A stretch of 64,000 bases of DNA from positions 448,270-512,269 of the forward strand of contig CH002962.1 in NCBI GenBank assembly GCA_000149265.1, read 5' to 3'. The notes below the pieces were generated by a model. That model did not search any database. It was given only the letters and a program-made list of their open reading frames with translations, and was not told the DNA's origin. Below are positions 1 to 11,000 of the stretch, piece by piece. The translations under genes and the position numbers were made by a program. Within the stretch, counting starts at the first letter, position 1. The number at the start of each line of letters is the position of its first letter. This DNA comes from Ciona savignyi (taxonomy: Eukaryota; Chordata; Ascidiacea; Phlebobranchia; Cionidae).

Positions 1-2515
1 CTGGGGTCATATGACATAAATCTGGGGTCATATGACATAAATTTGGGGTCACATGACATAAATCTGGGGCACATGACATAAATCTGGGGAGCATGACATA
101 AAACTGGGGTCACATGACATAAATTTGGGGTCACATGACATAAATTTGGGGTCACATGACATAAATCTGGGGCACATTCATAAATCTGGGGTCACATGAC
201 ATAAATTTGGGGTCACATTACATAAATCTGGGGTCACATGACATAAATTTGGGATTACATGACATAAATTTGGAGTTTTGGGGGCACATGACATAAAACT
301 GGGGTCACATTACATAAATCTGGGGAGCATGACATAAATTTGGGGTCACATTACATAAATCTGGGGAGCATGACATAAATTTGGGGTCACATGACATAAA
401 TCTGGGGCACATGACATAAATCTGGGGCACATGACATAAATCTGGGGTCACATGACATAAATCTAGGGTCACATGAGATAAATCTGGGGTCACATGATAT
501 AAATTTGGGATTACATGACATAAATCTGGGGTCATATGACATAAATTTGGGGTCACATGACATAAATCTGGGGCACATGACATAAATCTGGGGAGCATGA
601 CATAAAACTGGGGTCACGTGACATAAATTTGGGGTCACATGACATAAATTTGGGGTCACATGACATAAATCTGGGGCACATTCATAAATCTGGGGTCACA
701 TGACATAAATTTGGGGTCATATGACATAAATTTGGGGGTCACATGACATAAATCTGGGGGCACATGACATAAATTTGGGTCACATGACATAAATTGTGGG
801 GTCACATGACATAAATTTGGGATCTGGGGTCACATGACATAAATTTGGGTCACATGACATAAATTTGGGGTCACAGGACATAAATTTGGGATCTGGGGTC
901 ACATGACATAAATCTGGGGCACATGACATAAATCTGGGGCACATGACATAAATCTGGGGTCACATGACATAAATTTGGGATCTGGGTTCACATGACATAA
1001 ATCTGGGGTCACATGACATAAATTTGGGGTTACATGACATAAATCTGGGGTCATATGAAATAAATCTGGGGTCACATGACATAAATTTGGGGTCACATGA
1101 CATAAATTTGGGGTCTGGGGAAACATGACACAAATTTGGGATCTGGGTTCACATGACATACATTTGGGGGCACATGACACAAATCTGGGGCACATGACAT
1201 AAATCTGGGGAGCATGACATAAAACTGGGGTCACGTGACATAAATTTGGGGTCACATGACATAAATTTGGAGTCACATGACATAAATCTGGGGAGCATGA
1301 CATAAAACTGGGGTCACGTGACATAAATTTGGGGTCACATGACATAAATTTGGGGTCACATGACATAAATTTGGGGTCACATGACATAAATCTGGGGCAC
1401 ATGACATAAATTTGGGATCTGGGGTACATGACATAAATCTGGGGCACATGACATAAATCTGGGGCACATGACATAAATCTGGGGTCACATGACATAAATT
1501 TGGGTCACATGACATAAATTTGGGGTCACATGACATAAATTTGGGATCTGGGGTACATGACATAAATCTGGGGCACATGACATAAATCTGGGGCACATGA
1601 CATAAATCTGGGGTCACATGACATAAATTTGGGTCACATGACATAAATTTGGGGTCACATGACATAAATTTGGGATCTGGGGTCACATGACATAAATCTG
1701 GGGTGACGTCACATGACATAAATTTGGGATCTGGGTTCACATGACATAAATTGTGGGGTCACATGACATAAATCTGGGGCACATGACATAAATCTGGGGT
1801 CACATGACATAAATTTGGTGACACATGACATAAATTTGGAGTTACATGACATAAATCTGGGGCACATGACATAAATCTGGGGTCACATGACATAAATTTG
1901 GGGTCTGGGGGCACATGACATACATATGGGGTCTGGGGTCACATGACATAAATCTGGGGTCACATGACATAAATTTGGGGTCACATGACATAAATCTGGG
2001 GTCACATGACATAAATCTGGGGTCACATGACATGAATCTGGGGTTACATGACATAAATCTGGGGTCACATGACATAAATGTGGGGTCACATGGCATGAAT
2101 CTGGGGTCACATGACATAAATTTGGGGTCACATGACATAAATTTGGGGTCACATGACATAAATTTGGGGTCACATGACATAAATTTGGGGTCACATGACA
2201 TAAATTTGGGATTACATGACATAAATCTGGGGTCACATGACATAAATTTGGGGTCACATGACATAAATTTGGGGTCACATGACATAAATTTGGGATTACA
2301 TGACATAAATCTGGGGTCACATGACATAAATTTGGGGTCACATGACATAAATTTGGGGTCACATGACATAAATTTGGGATTACATGACATAAATCTGGGG
2401 TTACATGACATAAATCTGGGGTCACGTCTCACGTGACATAAATCTTGGGTCTGGGGTCACATGACATAAATTTAGGGTCTGGGGTCACATGACATAAACT
2501 TGGGGTCACATCAAC
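1..2515. repeat. 21-bp minisatellite array
   Basis: About 115-120 tandem copies of a 21-bp unit (ACATAAATTTGGGGTCACATG and variants with ATCTGGGG, GGGATTACA or GGGGCACATG). Occasional spacer units such as GGGATCTGGGG break the register. The period is a multiple of three and the unit has few stop codons, so several frames on both strands stay open and give heptapeptide repeats; this is a by-product of the repeat. The array runs off the left edge of the window, so its full length is unknown. Its right end lies about 240 bp from the last recognisable exon of the Sfi1-like gene, so it is either in that gene's 3' flank or in a later intron. Confidence 0.97.
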
Positions 2516-2755
2516 ACAATATTTAAAACATTAATATAACTGAAAATTGTCTGTGGTGAGCAAGATATGTTTCTTTGGTATAAATAGCAAATTACATGGT
2601 ATAAATAGAAACTAAAACACTGAAACTCAAAGGTTATTGTGATTAGTGAAATTATTGAATAAATGTTATAAAAATCAACCACCCACGTTCCAAATTTGTT
2701 TTTACCTGGGCTGGATGAACAGGTAAAACAATGGTATAAAATTTTATATTTTTAC

Positions 2756-5700
2756 CTTAAAATTTCGATCTGCTTTGCTTTCACATGATTTCTATGCTGT
2801 AAATTATGACACCAAGTGGTGAATATTCTATGAAGCAAATTCGTGTTGCGAATATTTTTGGCGCGGATTATTTCACGCTGGTGACGCAATTTCAACATTT
2901 TGGTTGATTGTTGCCATTTGTTGAAATGCAGTTTCAATATCTGTGGGTTGAATGGCTGAGTATATGCATGGTTGGTGGTAAGCGATCATGAAGCTTTACC
3001 CTTTTCTTTTTCAGTCGTTTTGATTTGACCAGATTTGTTACGAGATTCCGCCATTTTGTAAATGTAGTGAAAATGGCTCGAAGTCGAAATCGTTCAACTG
3101 CGACCATATTTCTTGTTTTTTTTACATCACAATCGGCTAAAAAACAGAAATATTTCAATTTGTCCAACACCTAGAAATGGAACCACTAACCAAGATAAAC
3201 TCTCCAAAGATCCCAAAGTTTTCGTTTCAAACCAATTCGATAGAATTCGTCAGCGATGTTTTCCACTGTAACCTCATTGTGCCTATCCTTCCACACTGCC
3301 ATGCTCTGTAGGATGGTTTAGTGTTGTGTTTTTCGGTTGTAAAATAAGCATGACATATTGATTTTTTTTAGACTAGAGACTGTGACTGTTGCCATTCGAA
3401 TTCTTAAATAACTTTAGTAAAATGATTCTAGCGGCAAATAGAAGTAAATAAGACCTGGGTTGTACATATTGACAGTACAGGCAACCATTAAAAAATGATC
3501 TGATTCACTCAATATTGCATATATATACCCGTTACGTGTTGCAATTTCTGCCCTTTTTGGCTATTATACAACAAACACACTAAAGATATTCCAAATTTTG
3601 GTCTTTAAAATGTAAACTGTATGTTTGCCTTGTGTTTGCACTTTAAATTCTGAAATTTTTTAAGGCATCATAATTACCCACGACAAATTTATTCAGTGGC
3701 ACTTGAAGATGAATTGCAGCTCTGTGCCATCAATACGAATAAACTTGGGATGTCTTACCTTGCCCAAGGTCTCCAAGTTCTTAGCTTTTACAAAGGTTGC
3801 AAGTTTTAATGACATCCTTAGCTGGCTTCTCCATTTAGTGAACGCTGCATTCAGGCGAGAATGTTTTCTCTTTTTAACTCTGTTAAAATAAAATTTGTTA
3901 ATTGTTTTCTTCTCCTATTTAACGTTTTTAGTCCAACTGAGTACCGATAGAAGCTAGGAGGTTATGGGCGTGTTCTACGTGATCAAAAGCTAGATATCAA
4001 AATAACAAAAAGGTCCAAAAACGAGAGTGTGGACATAGGTTATCTAAAGATAAATCCTTTAATGAGGATTTTCCAACTGGACATAAGTGAAAAAACACAA
4101 GGTATTAATTAATTTTGTTGTTTTTATAAATACCTTTCTTTCCAAATAGCAAAGCCTTTAGCAAGGGTTGATTTACTTCTGAGTTGTTTTATTTGAGCAT
4201 CTCTTTGCCTTGCTTCTGCTACCATCCACTTTAGAGCTGGAGTACATAGGATCGATTACAATTTTAAACATTAAATAAATACCAGGATGGAGATTATTAA
4301 ATCAAGCATAAATTTATTAAATACATCATTCAAACTTGGAAGGAGTTGTTAGGGAGGCCCTATATTTTCTAGAATCTCCACGTTGTCCGACAGATTAGTC
4401 TGGTGGGTTAGTGCGCCACCTTTCAGCCGAATGGTTGCAGGTACAAAACTGGTCGCCAGCTAGTCTGTTGTCCTTGGGCAAGCCACTTAAAGGACAGTGC
4501 CTGAACCGAGCGGAATAATATGTTCTACCAAATTGGGGAAATCTCTTAATCATAAGCATTACATTGCAATAGCTCAGGTAACCTGAGGTTGGTACGGGAT
4601 GATCTGAAAACTGACTGTGTGTTAATTCCCTTGGTTAGTCCTGTTTTAAGCAGAGATTAATTTGACATTTGGGACGTCCAACATGATTGATTAATTCAAC
4701 CACAAAAATAAACTTATAAAATAAACACAAAAGTAAAAGAAAAAACCTTTCATGCCGGTTGATAATGCGTGGTATCTAAGCAGCATGGTTGCCATGGATT
4801 CTTGCTTTCCTATATGGTCATGCCAAGCTTCAAAGTGATCATTTCTTATCTTCTTATTGTGATGTAAAACAGCCCTGTGATCATAATAACATTAACTAAT
4901 CTATAAAAAGTGCAATGTAAAAATGTTATACACATCATCTAGTTAAATCTATTCTCAACAAATTGGCCAAAAACATATTGCTACATAAACATGCCTCTCC
5001 CATTTTTCATTTTCTTGTTTCCTAACATTCCGAATCAAACGAACATTTTTCCTCCATTGTGCAAATGCTCTGTAAAGAATATTCAATTTAATATCGACAA
5101 TTTTTGTTTAATGACAGAAAAAAGTAAAATCTTTTAATTAAACTGTTAATGAACAGAGTACAAAAAAAGTAGAACTTATCCAAATTTTGGAAGATTTTTT
5201 TTAAATGCTCTGGACAATGCAAAACTTATCTAAACATATATATTCTTCAAAATTCTATGTTTTAATAACTTCTGAATCGACTAGGAAAATAAAAAATGTA
5301 AACACATTGATAAACCATGCTGAATCAACATATCTAACCTTAGTTGGGTTATAAATCGATCAGCTTCTTGAGCGTTTTGTTGCAATGCACACCTGATGTT
5401 CATTTGCATCATATCATTACGAAGAGGATTTCTTTTTGATTGAACACTTTGAAACAATTTAGCATTGGCTACCTTTCGAACTTTAGTCATTGGTAGACTT
5501 CGAACTTTTTGATCATTTTCGAAGCTGGAACCTAGTTTCTGACTGTTTGGTTCCAGTGATGTTTTAAATTGAGTTTTATTTTGATAGTCAGCATTAATCT
5601 TTAAATTGTTTGATACATGGGGGTTAGGTAGAGGTACATCAGGCGAGCTTGTAGATGAACACCTACCATCGGATTTTGACATCTTAGTATCATAATTTGT

Positions 5701-6957
5701 CTTTGTACCTTTAAGTTGGTTCTCCATGATCTCACTTGTAATAGCACTGCTTGCCTTTGAGTCTTTGGAAAAATTTGGATTTGAGGTTTCATACGAAATA
5801 AATGTTGATTTCGAATCCAATTCTTTTAATTCTCGCAGATAATTAGTTTCATCCACTTCTTTCTGCATGTTTGAGGTTAAGGGAGCAACTTGAGTTACAT
5901 TTGGCTTCTTAATGCTCGATGTCTTTATTTTTGAGGGATCTCTGTCTTGTAGAGAAAGGTTTAAACTTCTGCTTCTGGTTTTTAATCGGAGTGGTTGTTG
6001 TTCATTTGGTTTAGTTAGTTCCTGCATATTCATAGAGTTTCCGCAAGATGGTGATTTTTTGGGGAAGGAGCTTTGATTAGAGTTATTCAAATCAAAACTC
6101 ACTACTTTTTTTCGGGCCAAACTTGAACCTCTATGTATTTCGGCATTATCTGATGCAGCATGCTTAAGAGTTTCACCATAGAGATCCGATAAAACTAGCA
6201 TACACGTCTCATTTACATCATTGTCAAAATATTCACATGTTTTATTTAATTTTATGTCTTCAGCTTTATTTTCTTTTTTAACTTTGTCGATACGATGCCT
6301 TTTGTTTTGTGTTTTAACTGTCACATCACAAATGGTATTGTTACTCTCGACTCTCTTTCTTTGCTGTAGAGTAAGCTCTCCAAATTTGGAATTTTTTGTT
6401 TTCAAACATTTATCTTCATGGAGTATGAGTTTTCTTTGAGGAAACTTTTCTTCTAAAATGGAACTTTTAGATGTTGGCACCTTTGTCTCAAGGTCTTTTA
6501 CACTCAGTGGAGAGGAACTTTGGCTCAGACTTGAAGAAATGTGGGAACTAGGAAAATAACATGAGGAACTTATTTTTGAGGTAGATGAATCGTAATCTCT
6601 GACTGGTTTCTGCATCGACCTTGAAAAGTTTGAAGTTTCGGTTGGTTGTTTACGTGGTCTGAAGTTGTTAGGTAGTATGGCTTGGTTGATTGTTTTGGGG
6701 GGATTGCTACGTGAAGAAACTGTTGGTGTCAGTTTATGGCTTGTAACATTCCGAAAATCTAAGTTGAAGTTTGATTGTTGAACTCTTCGCGTCTTTTCTT
6801 TCCAATCTTGATCAAGAATTGTCGATATCTGTAAATTACTCTGCTGTAAAGTGGTGCTTACCCCTGTATATAAGACAGGAGACTGAAGATTTGCCATCCA
6901 TTTCTGTGACCCTGGTTGAATGTTGCATTGTTTTTTGTGCCTTTTTCTTGAATTCAT
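2756..6957 (-). CDS. Sfi1-repeat (centrin-binding type) protein, 3' end unresolved
   Basis: Multi-exon gene. Model exons: 6957-5339, 5069-4991, 4874-4747, 4236-4134, 3879-3759, 3305-3191, 3136-3000, 2940-2756. Phases agree at all junctions except 4991/4874. There the visible GT donor leaves the wrong phase, and a GC donor a few bases earlier (after GGGAGAG) would fix it. The first exon encodes about 540 residues, Ser/Lys/Asn-rich with no recognisable domain. The later exons each encode a helical unit with a conserved Trp, such as AFAQWRKNV, AFTKWRSQL, GFAIWKER and TFTKWRNL. This is the pattern of Sfi1 repeats, which bind centrin along a long helix at centrosomes and basal bodies. The last exon ends at an AG|GTAAAA donor, so the protein probably continues, but no following exon could be assigned. 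SFI1 itself and other W-repeat centrosomal proteins are both possible. Confidence 0.68.
4393..4665 (+). repeat. tRNA-derived SINE, family A, in Sfi1-like gene intron
   Basis: Plus-strand copy with head GTTAGTGCGCCACC...GGTTGCAGGTAC, core TTGTCCTTGGGCAAGCCACTT and a body ending near TTAATTCCCTTGG. It lies in the intron between the exons at 4236-4134 and 4874-4747 of the Sfi1-like gene, antisense to it. Confidence 0.7.
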
Positions 6958-7352
6958 TTTGTCATGTCTTTACCCGCCAACTAAAATCACCATATGTGTT
7001 ACACTCCACCACCCTACAAATTGGTTGATCCATTCAGTCTACATCTGGGTAAAATGCAAAACCATATGATTGTATCATTTAAAACAGTAGGAAAATGATG
7101 GTGCACCACATTTAAATGTTACAGATGATGGAAAATTATAGACATTGGAACATAAATAATGATAGGCATGTTATACATTTTATTTTGTACTTAATTTATG
7201 CACTTATTGAAAACTATGTAACCAGACTAATTGATTGCAGTTATAATGAACAGAGATATTAAATAATGGAACTAAATATAACTACTGAGCAGGAAATGCA
7301 CAAATAAAGGCATATGCATTTCTTGCAGTTAAATTTGTATGGATGTTAATTG
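6958..7352. other. Spacer between DOHH and the Sfi1-like gene
   Basis: AT-rich spacer holding the 3' flank of DOHH and the 5' flank of the Sfi1-like gene, both on the minus strand. An AATAAA on the minus strand (plus TTTATT at 7179-7184) lies about 170 bp past the DOHH stop. The gap is longer than is usual for a tightly packed ascidian operon, so co-transcription is not supported. Confidence 0.5.
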
Positions 7353-8249
7353 TTAAGTTTTAATTGAATATTGAAATTCGTCACTGTTCTCATAATCCAA
7401 CATATCAAGAGCTACTTCACAACTTTCACGAACAACTCGACTTTTATCGTTACGAAATTCCTCTAAAACTTTTCGACAGTCTTCGTTGGCGATACCACCC
7501 AATGCTTCAGCACACTCATGCCGGATTATAGGGTTTATGTTAAGATTTAAAAGCTGAGCTGATAATTCAGGCACAACTACACTTTTCTGCATCTGCCCAA
7601 GAACATATGCAACTTCATGTTGAAAAAGAACGCTGCCAGGGCACTCAAACCCTTTAGTCAACGTCTTTGCTGCATCGTCAGTATTCAAGTTGCGCAGAGA
7701 GAACATTGCTCTGTATCGGTCAAATAATGTTGCTTTTGAATCTAAAAACACCTTGGTCAGTTCTTGCGTATTTGTGGTAGTTGAAGCTGGTGAAGGGTCG
7801 ACTGTGTTAAATGGGTTTTTCACCAAAGCTTCATCATATTCATTTGAGGACAACCACCTTATCCGATCCACCGCAAGCTGACAGGTTTCTGCGACAATTA
7901 CATCTGAGTCGTTGGAAAACTCCAGTAACAAAGCTAAACTTTCAATATTTCCAATCGACCCGATAGCCTCCGCTGCCTCATGACGAGTGATTGTTGACAC
8001 TTCTCTGCTTCGTACTAGCTCCGATAACTTCGGCAACGCATAGTCCTTGTTAATCTGGCCAAGTACGTATGCCAGTTCATGGTTCAGCAAATCAGATTCC
8101 CCACCTAAGCAATTCAAAATATAATCGATGGCAGTTTTACCTCCAATATTCTTAAGCATAAACAAGGCCCGGAACCTCTCGCTCATTCTTGCATTTCCAT
8201 CATTCAGAACCGAACCTATTTTATCAACATCTATTGTCATTTTTACCAA
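7353..8249 (-). CDS. DOHH: Deoxyhypusine hydroxylase
   Basis: Intronless 298-residue protein, close to the usual length of about 300. It hydroxylates deoxyhypusine on eIF5A, the last step of hypusine synthesis, using a di-iron centre held in a HEAT-repeat solenoid. All four His-Glu iron-binding pairs are visible: H57-E58 (NHELAYVLGQ), H90-E91 (RHEAAEAIGSIG), H211-E212 (QHEVAYVLGQM) and H244-E245 (RHECAEALGGIA). They sit in two symmetric halves joined by an acidic, Thr-rich linker at about residues 135-165. The first Met gives MVKMTID; the second Met at residue 4 is an equally plausible start. No defect is visible. The function is secure from the family motifs. Confidence 0.97.
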   Translation of the reverse strand: MVKMTIDVDKIGSVLNDGNARMSERFRALFMLKNIGGKTAIDYILNCLGGESDLLNHELAYVLGQINKDYALPKLSELVRSREVSTITRHEAAEAIGSIGNIESLALLLEFSNDSDVIVAETCQLAVDRIRWLSSNEYDEALVKNPFNTVDPSPASTTTNTQELTKVFLDSKATLFDRYRAMFSLRNLNTDDAAKTLTKGFECPGSVLFQHEVAYVLGQMQKSVVVPELSAQLLNLNINPIIRHECAEALGGIANEDCRKVLEEFRNDKSRVVRESCEVALDMLDYENSDEFQYSIKT

Positions 8250-8989
8250 CTAAATAGGATATAAAAGTGTATTAGATTTTGTATTGGGCAAAAAAACTGT
8301 ATATACCAAAGCACACCACACACCACTAAACAGTGCAACAATCACAAAAATATTTAAGACGTTACACATATCTAAAACACAATGTTTATTTACATTGTAA
8401 TCTATATTTATTTTTTAGATTGGTATAATAAAAACACAACTGAACTGGTCAAAAGCATATACTCATAGATATATTCCAGAGGTACACAATGTTTAAAAAA
8501 AGATACATGTTGTTGGTTAGTCAAATTATATATGGCATATCTAATATATTTATGTATAAACTATCAAATATAATGGGTTCCAAAGCAAAATATCTCCATT
8601 TTTACATAATGCTAGTTTTCTTAATGTCTTAAAGTTCAAATTTCACACAAATAACACTTGTCATAAATCATGATCTACTCCTATTTATAAATCGATGTGC
8701 TTATAAACTAAATGTACATCACATAATGCAGTAATATATTGAATAAAAAACTTTTACCTCAAAACAACTGCAGCCAAGCATTTATGTATTTGATGTTATT
8801 AAAACATACAATTTCAAATAATACATATAATTAAACATTTATATATATTTACCAGCTTAAACCTTATAAACTGAAATACTAAAATACAAACATGGTTATA
8901 CGAATGCAATGACAATAAACATTTAAACACTTTCTGAATTTTAAACAATATGTTTTGATTTGTGCAAACGAAATATCAACAGTCTTTGT
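8250..8989. other. AT-rich spacer, nothing recognised
   Basis: 740 bases of AT-rich sequence between DOHH and MSRB, which are both on the minus strand. It should contain the DOHH promoter and the MSRB 3' untranslated region. No repeat family, RNA gene or extra exon was recognised. Confidence 0.5.
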
Positions 8990-9553
8990 TTAATTGGATC
9001 CTTTCTTTTTGAACTTCAGAGAAGCACTGTTGATACAGTACCTCACGCCTGTAGATTTTGGTCCATCGTTGAATTTGTGGCCCAGATGGGCTTGACACTT
9101 GTTACACACAACCTCCGTTCTCATCATGCCGAGTGATTCATCTTTATGCTCGTCAATAGATGAAGTATCTCCTGCTGAAAATGCAGGCCATCCACACCCA
9201 GCATCATATTTGTCGTCAGATTTGAATAAGTTTGTCTCACAAACCACACACTTATACTCTCCAGCTTGGAAATGCTTGTCATATTCTCCAGTGAATGGTG
9301 CTTCAGTGCCTTTCTCCTGAGTAACATTGTATTGCTCAGGTGTCAGCTTCTTTTTCAGTTCCTCTTTCGTAAATGACATTTTAGAACTTTGACTAAATTT
9401 TCTAGATATACAGGAAGAAAATAACTCCGAAGTTCTAGGAGTCAAGAAAATTTCAGGATTTAAAGTTCTTCTCCGTACAGAGTGTAAAATAAGACCAGTA
9501 TTAAGCAAACTTCTAACAAAATAGAAACAATGTTTGCTCTTCACAAAATTCAT
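8990..9553 (-). CDS. MSRB: Methionine-R-sulfoxide reductase B
   Basis: Intronless 187-residue SelR-domain enzyme that reduces methionine-R-sulfoxide in oxidised proteins. Two CxxC zinc motifs are present (C102/C105 in KCVVC and C150/C153 in CNKC), with the family signature around GCGWPAF (residues 119-125) and the catalytic residue C173 in GVRYCINSASLKF. This paralog uses Cys, not selenocysteine. The first 58 residues are rich in Arg, Ser and hydrophobic residues with few acids, like a mitochondrial targeting sequence. An internal Met59 (MSFTKEEL) lies exactly where the conserved domain begins and could give a cytosolic form. It resembles the MSRB2/MSRB3 class, but the exact vertebrate counterpart cannot be fixed by eye. 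Confidence 0.95.
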   Translation of the reverse strand: MNFVKSKHCFYFVRSLLNTGLILHSVRRRTLNPEIFLTPRTSELFSSCISRKFSQSSKMSFTKEELKKKLTPEQYNVTQEKGTEAPFTGEYDKHFQAGEYKCVVCETNLFKSDDKYDAGCGWPAFSAGDTSSIDEHKDESLGMMRTEVVCNKCQAHLGHKFNDGPKSTGVRYCINSASLKFKKKGSN

Positions 9554-10194
9554 AATTCTAATATATCGAAATTAAAGTTGGTTTAAAATAGCGCGGTTTC
9601 AGTTTGTTTAAAATAGATAATTAAGCAATACAGGCAATTCATACATAAAGATGGCTATGACCTATAATTTTAGCCTTCTGACCCTTTTTCAGAAGGTGTA
9701 AGATTCTGTTTTTTTTAATTATTTAAAATTTCCAACCCACCAAACGACAATGGCAAATTATGGCATAAAATAAAATTGATATATGAACAACAAAATTGTG
9801 CCTGTTGTAAAATTAACCCAGAAAATAATCCAAACTCTAACTCAACCACACAAATAACCCTAACTTCAAGCCCAGACCTAACACTAACTCTTAACGACAC
9901 CACCATCATTTTGTATGATGTGCATTTTTCCTTATTGCCTACTGTCCCCCTTTCTTCTTTTTAGACTCCCTTATAGTTTCAGACAGATATCAACAATTTA
10001 TACAATAACAATCAATAAATAGAGCAAAAGATGCAGTGAGGATCAAAGGAATACCGCATCTGTTGCAACTCAAGAAAGAAGGGAAATCCCTAACTATAAC
10101 TACTAAAACTAATTTTAACTTTTTTGGTGTACTTTCCTTTTACTTCTGATGATGACAATATGACGTCACGGAAAACTGAAAGGAGGGAAAGCGG

Positions 10195-10330
10195 GAAGGA
10201 GGGAACCTACACACTAAAATGAAGATTAGAGAATAAGAGTTAGTTTTAGACATGGAGTTGGAGTTAAGGTTAGTTTTGGGGTTGAGATTAATGTTTAAAG
10301 GTGGGTTAGAATTAGTTTTCATAGTTTTAG
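10195..10330. repeat. Degenerate GTTAGGGTT-like dispersed repeat
   Basis: A block rich in GTTAG, GGGTTGAGATTAG and TTTTGGGGTTG. It is preceded by GGAGGGAACCTACACACTAA, closely matched near 42906-42930 by GAGGGAACAGCACACTAA ahead of a similar block (to about 43030). Inverted or partial copies occur at 9835-9960 and 10855-10940. The shared flanks show this is a dispersed repeat family and not chance low complexity. It resembles diverged telomere-type sequence but has no clean (TTAGGG)n run. Confidence 0.6.
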
Positions 10331-10370
10331 TAAGCAGTTTCCGTCCTTCCAGCTTTCCCTTTTGTAAATG

Positions 10371-11000
10371 CAGGTACCTATAAATACTACAGGATTGCTT
10401 GCCAGTATGGAAAGTACGGCAGCTGCACACTCGAGTTCTTTTTCCCTGCGTCTTTGCACACTTGGGTAATTTCACACTTGCTCGCTAGCTGGCAGTATAA
10501 ACATCGTATAATTTTCAACAAACCTGTAAACCTACCTCTGAACCTCGGTTAATTTACTGTCAGTACGTTTTTTGTTACGTAGATAGATATGTTGGCTGAT
10601 GGATACGATAGATTTAGTATAGAATAATAATTATGTTTGTTTAGGATTTTTACACAATAGTAATACAAAGGAGATTTTGTGCACACTTGAAGTGTGCACT
10701 CTTGGACGTTTGCACACTGCACACTTAAATATTTGATGCGTGCACACTCGCGATCTCGGCGAAAAGTGACGTACTTTCCATACGGGATCGCTTGGATCGC
10801 ATGGAGCGCTTGAATCGCTTGGCGCGCTTGGATCGCTTACTATACTAATTACAAAAAGCATGATATTAATGTAAGGGTTGGGGTTAAAGTTAGTTTTGGG
10901 GTTGAGACTAGTGTTTGGGAAAGGGTTAGAAATACTTTCCATAGCAATCTAAGTGATCCAAGCTCTCCAAGCGGTCCTGTAGTATTTAGAGGCACCCTGT
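10371..11000. mobile_element. Candidate MITE with inverted ends and 9-bp subrepeats
   Basis: The left end (10371 onward, AGGTACCTATAAATACTACA followed by GGATTGCTT) is matched in inverse at the right (about 10940-10998, reading CTTTCCATAGCAATC then GTCCTGTAGTATTTAGAGGC). Inside are six tandem 9-bp units of the GATCGCTTG type at about 10787-10840, a TGCACAC-rich inverted repeat at 10678-10752, and a GTTAG-type block. No open frame and no clear target duplication were found, so this would be a non-autonomous element at most. Confidence 0.4.

Noticed and set aside
305-2436. Long frames with heptapeptide repeats such as MSCDPKF, on both strands
   Set aside because: The 21-bp period keeps several frames open at once on both strands; there is no start context, no flanking exon and no frame-specific conservation.
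1-2515. CRISPR-like array
   Set aside because: Units are contiguous with no unique spacers, and the DNA is eukaryotic.
7353-9553. Operon of MSRB, DOHH and the Sfi1-like gene
   Set aside because: Spacers of about 740 and 395 bases are too long for typical tunicate operons, and DOHH has its own polyadenylation signal.
10195-10330. Interstitial telomere
   Set aside because: There is no uninterrupted (TTAGGG)n, and shared flanks show a dispersed repeat.
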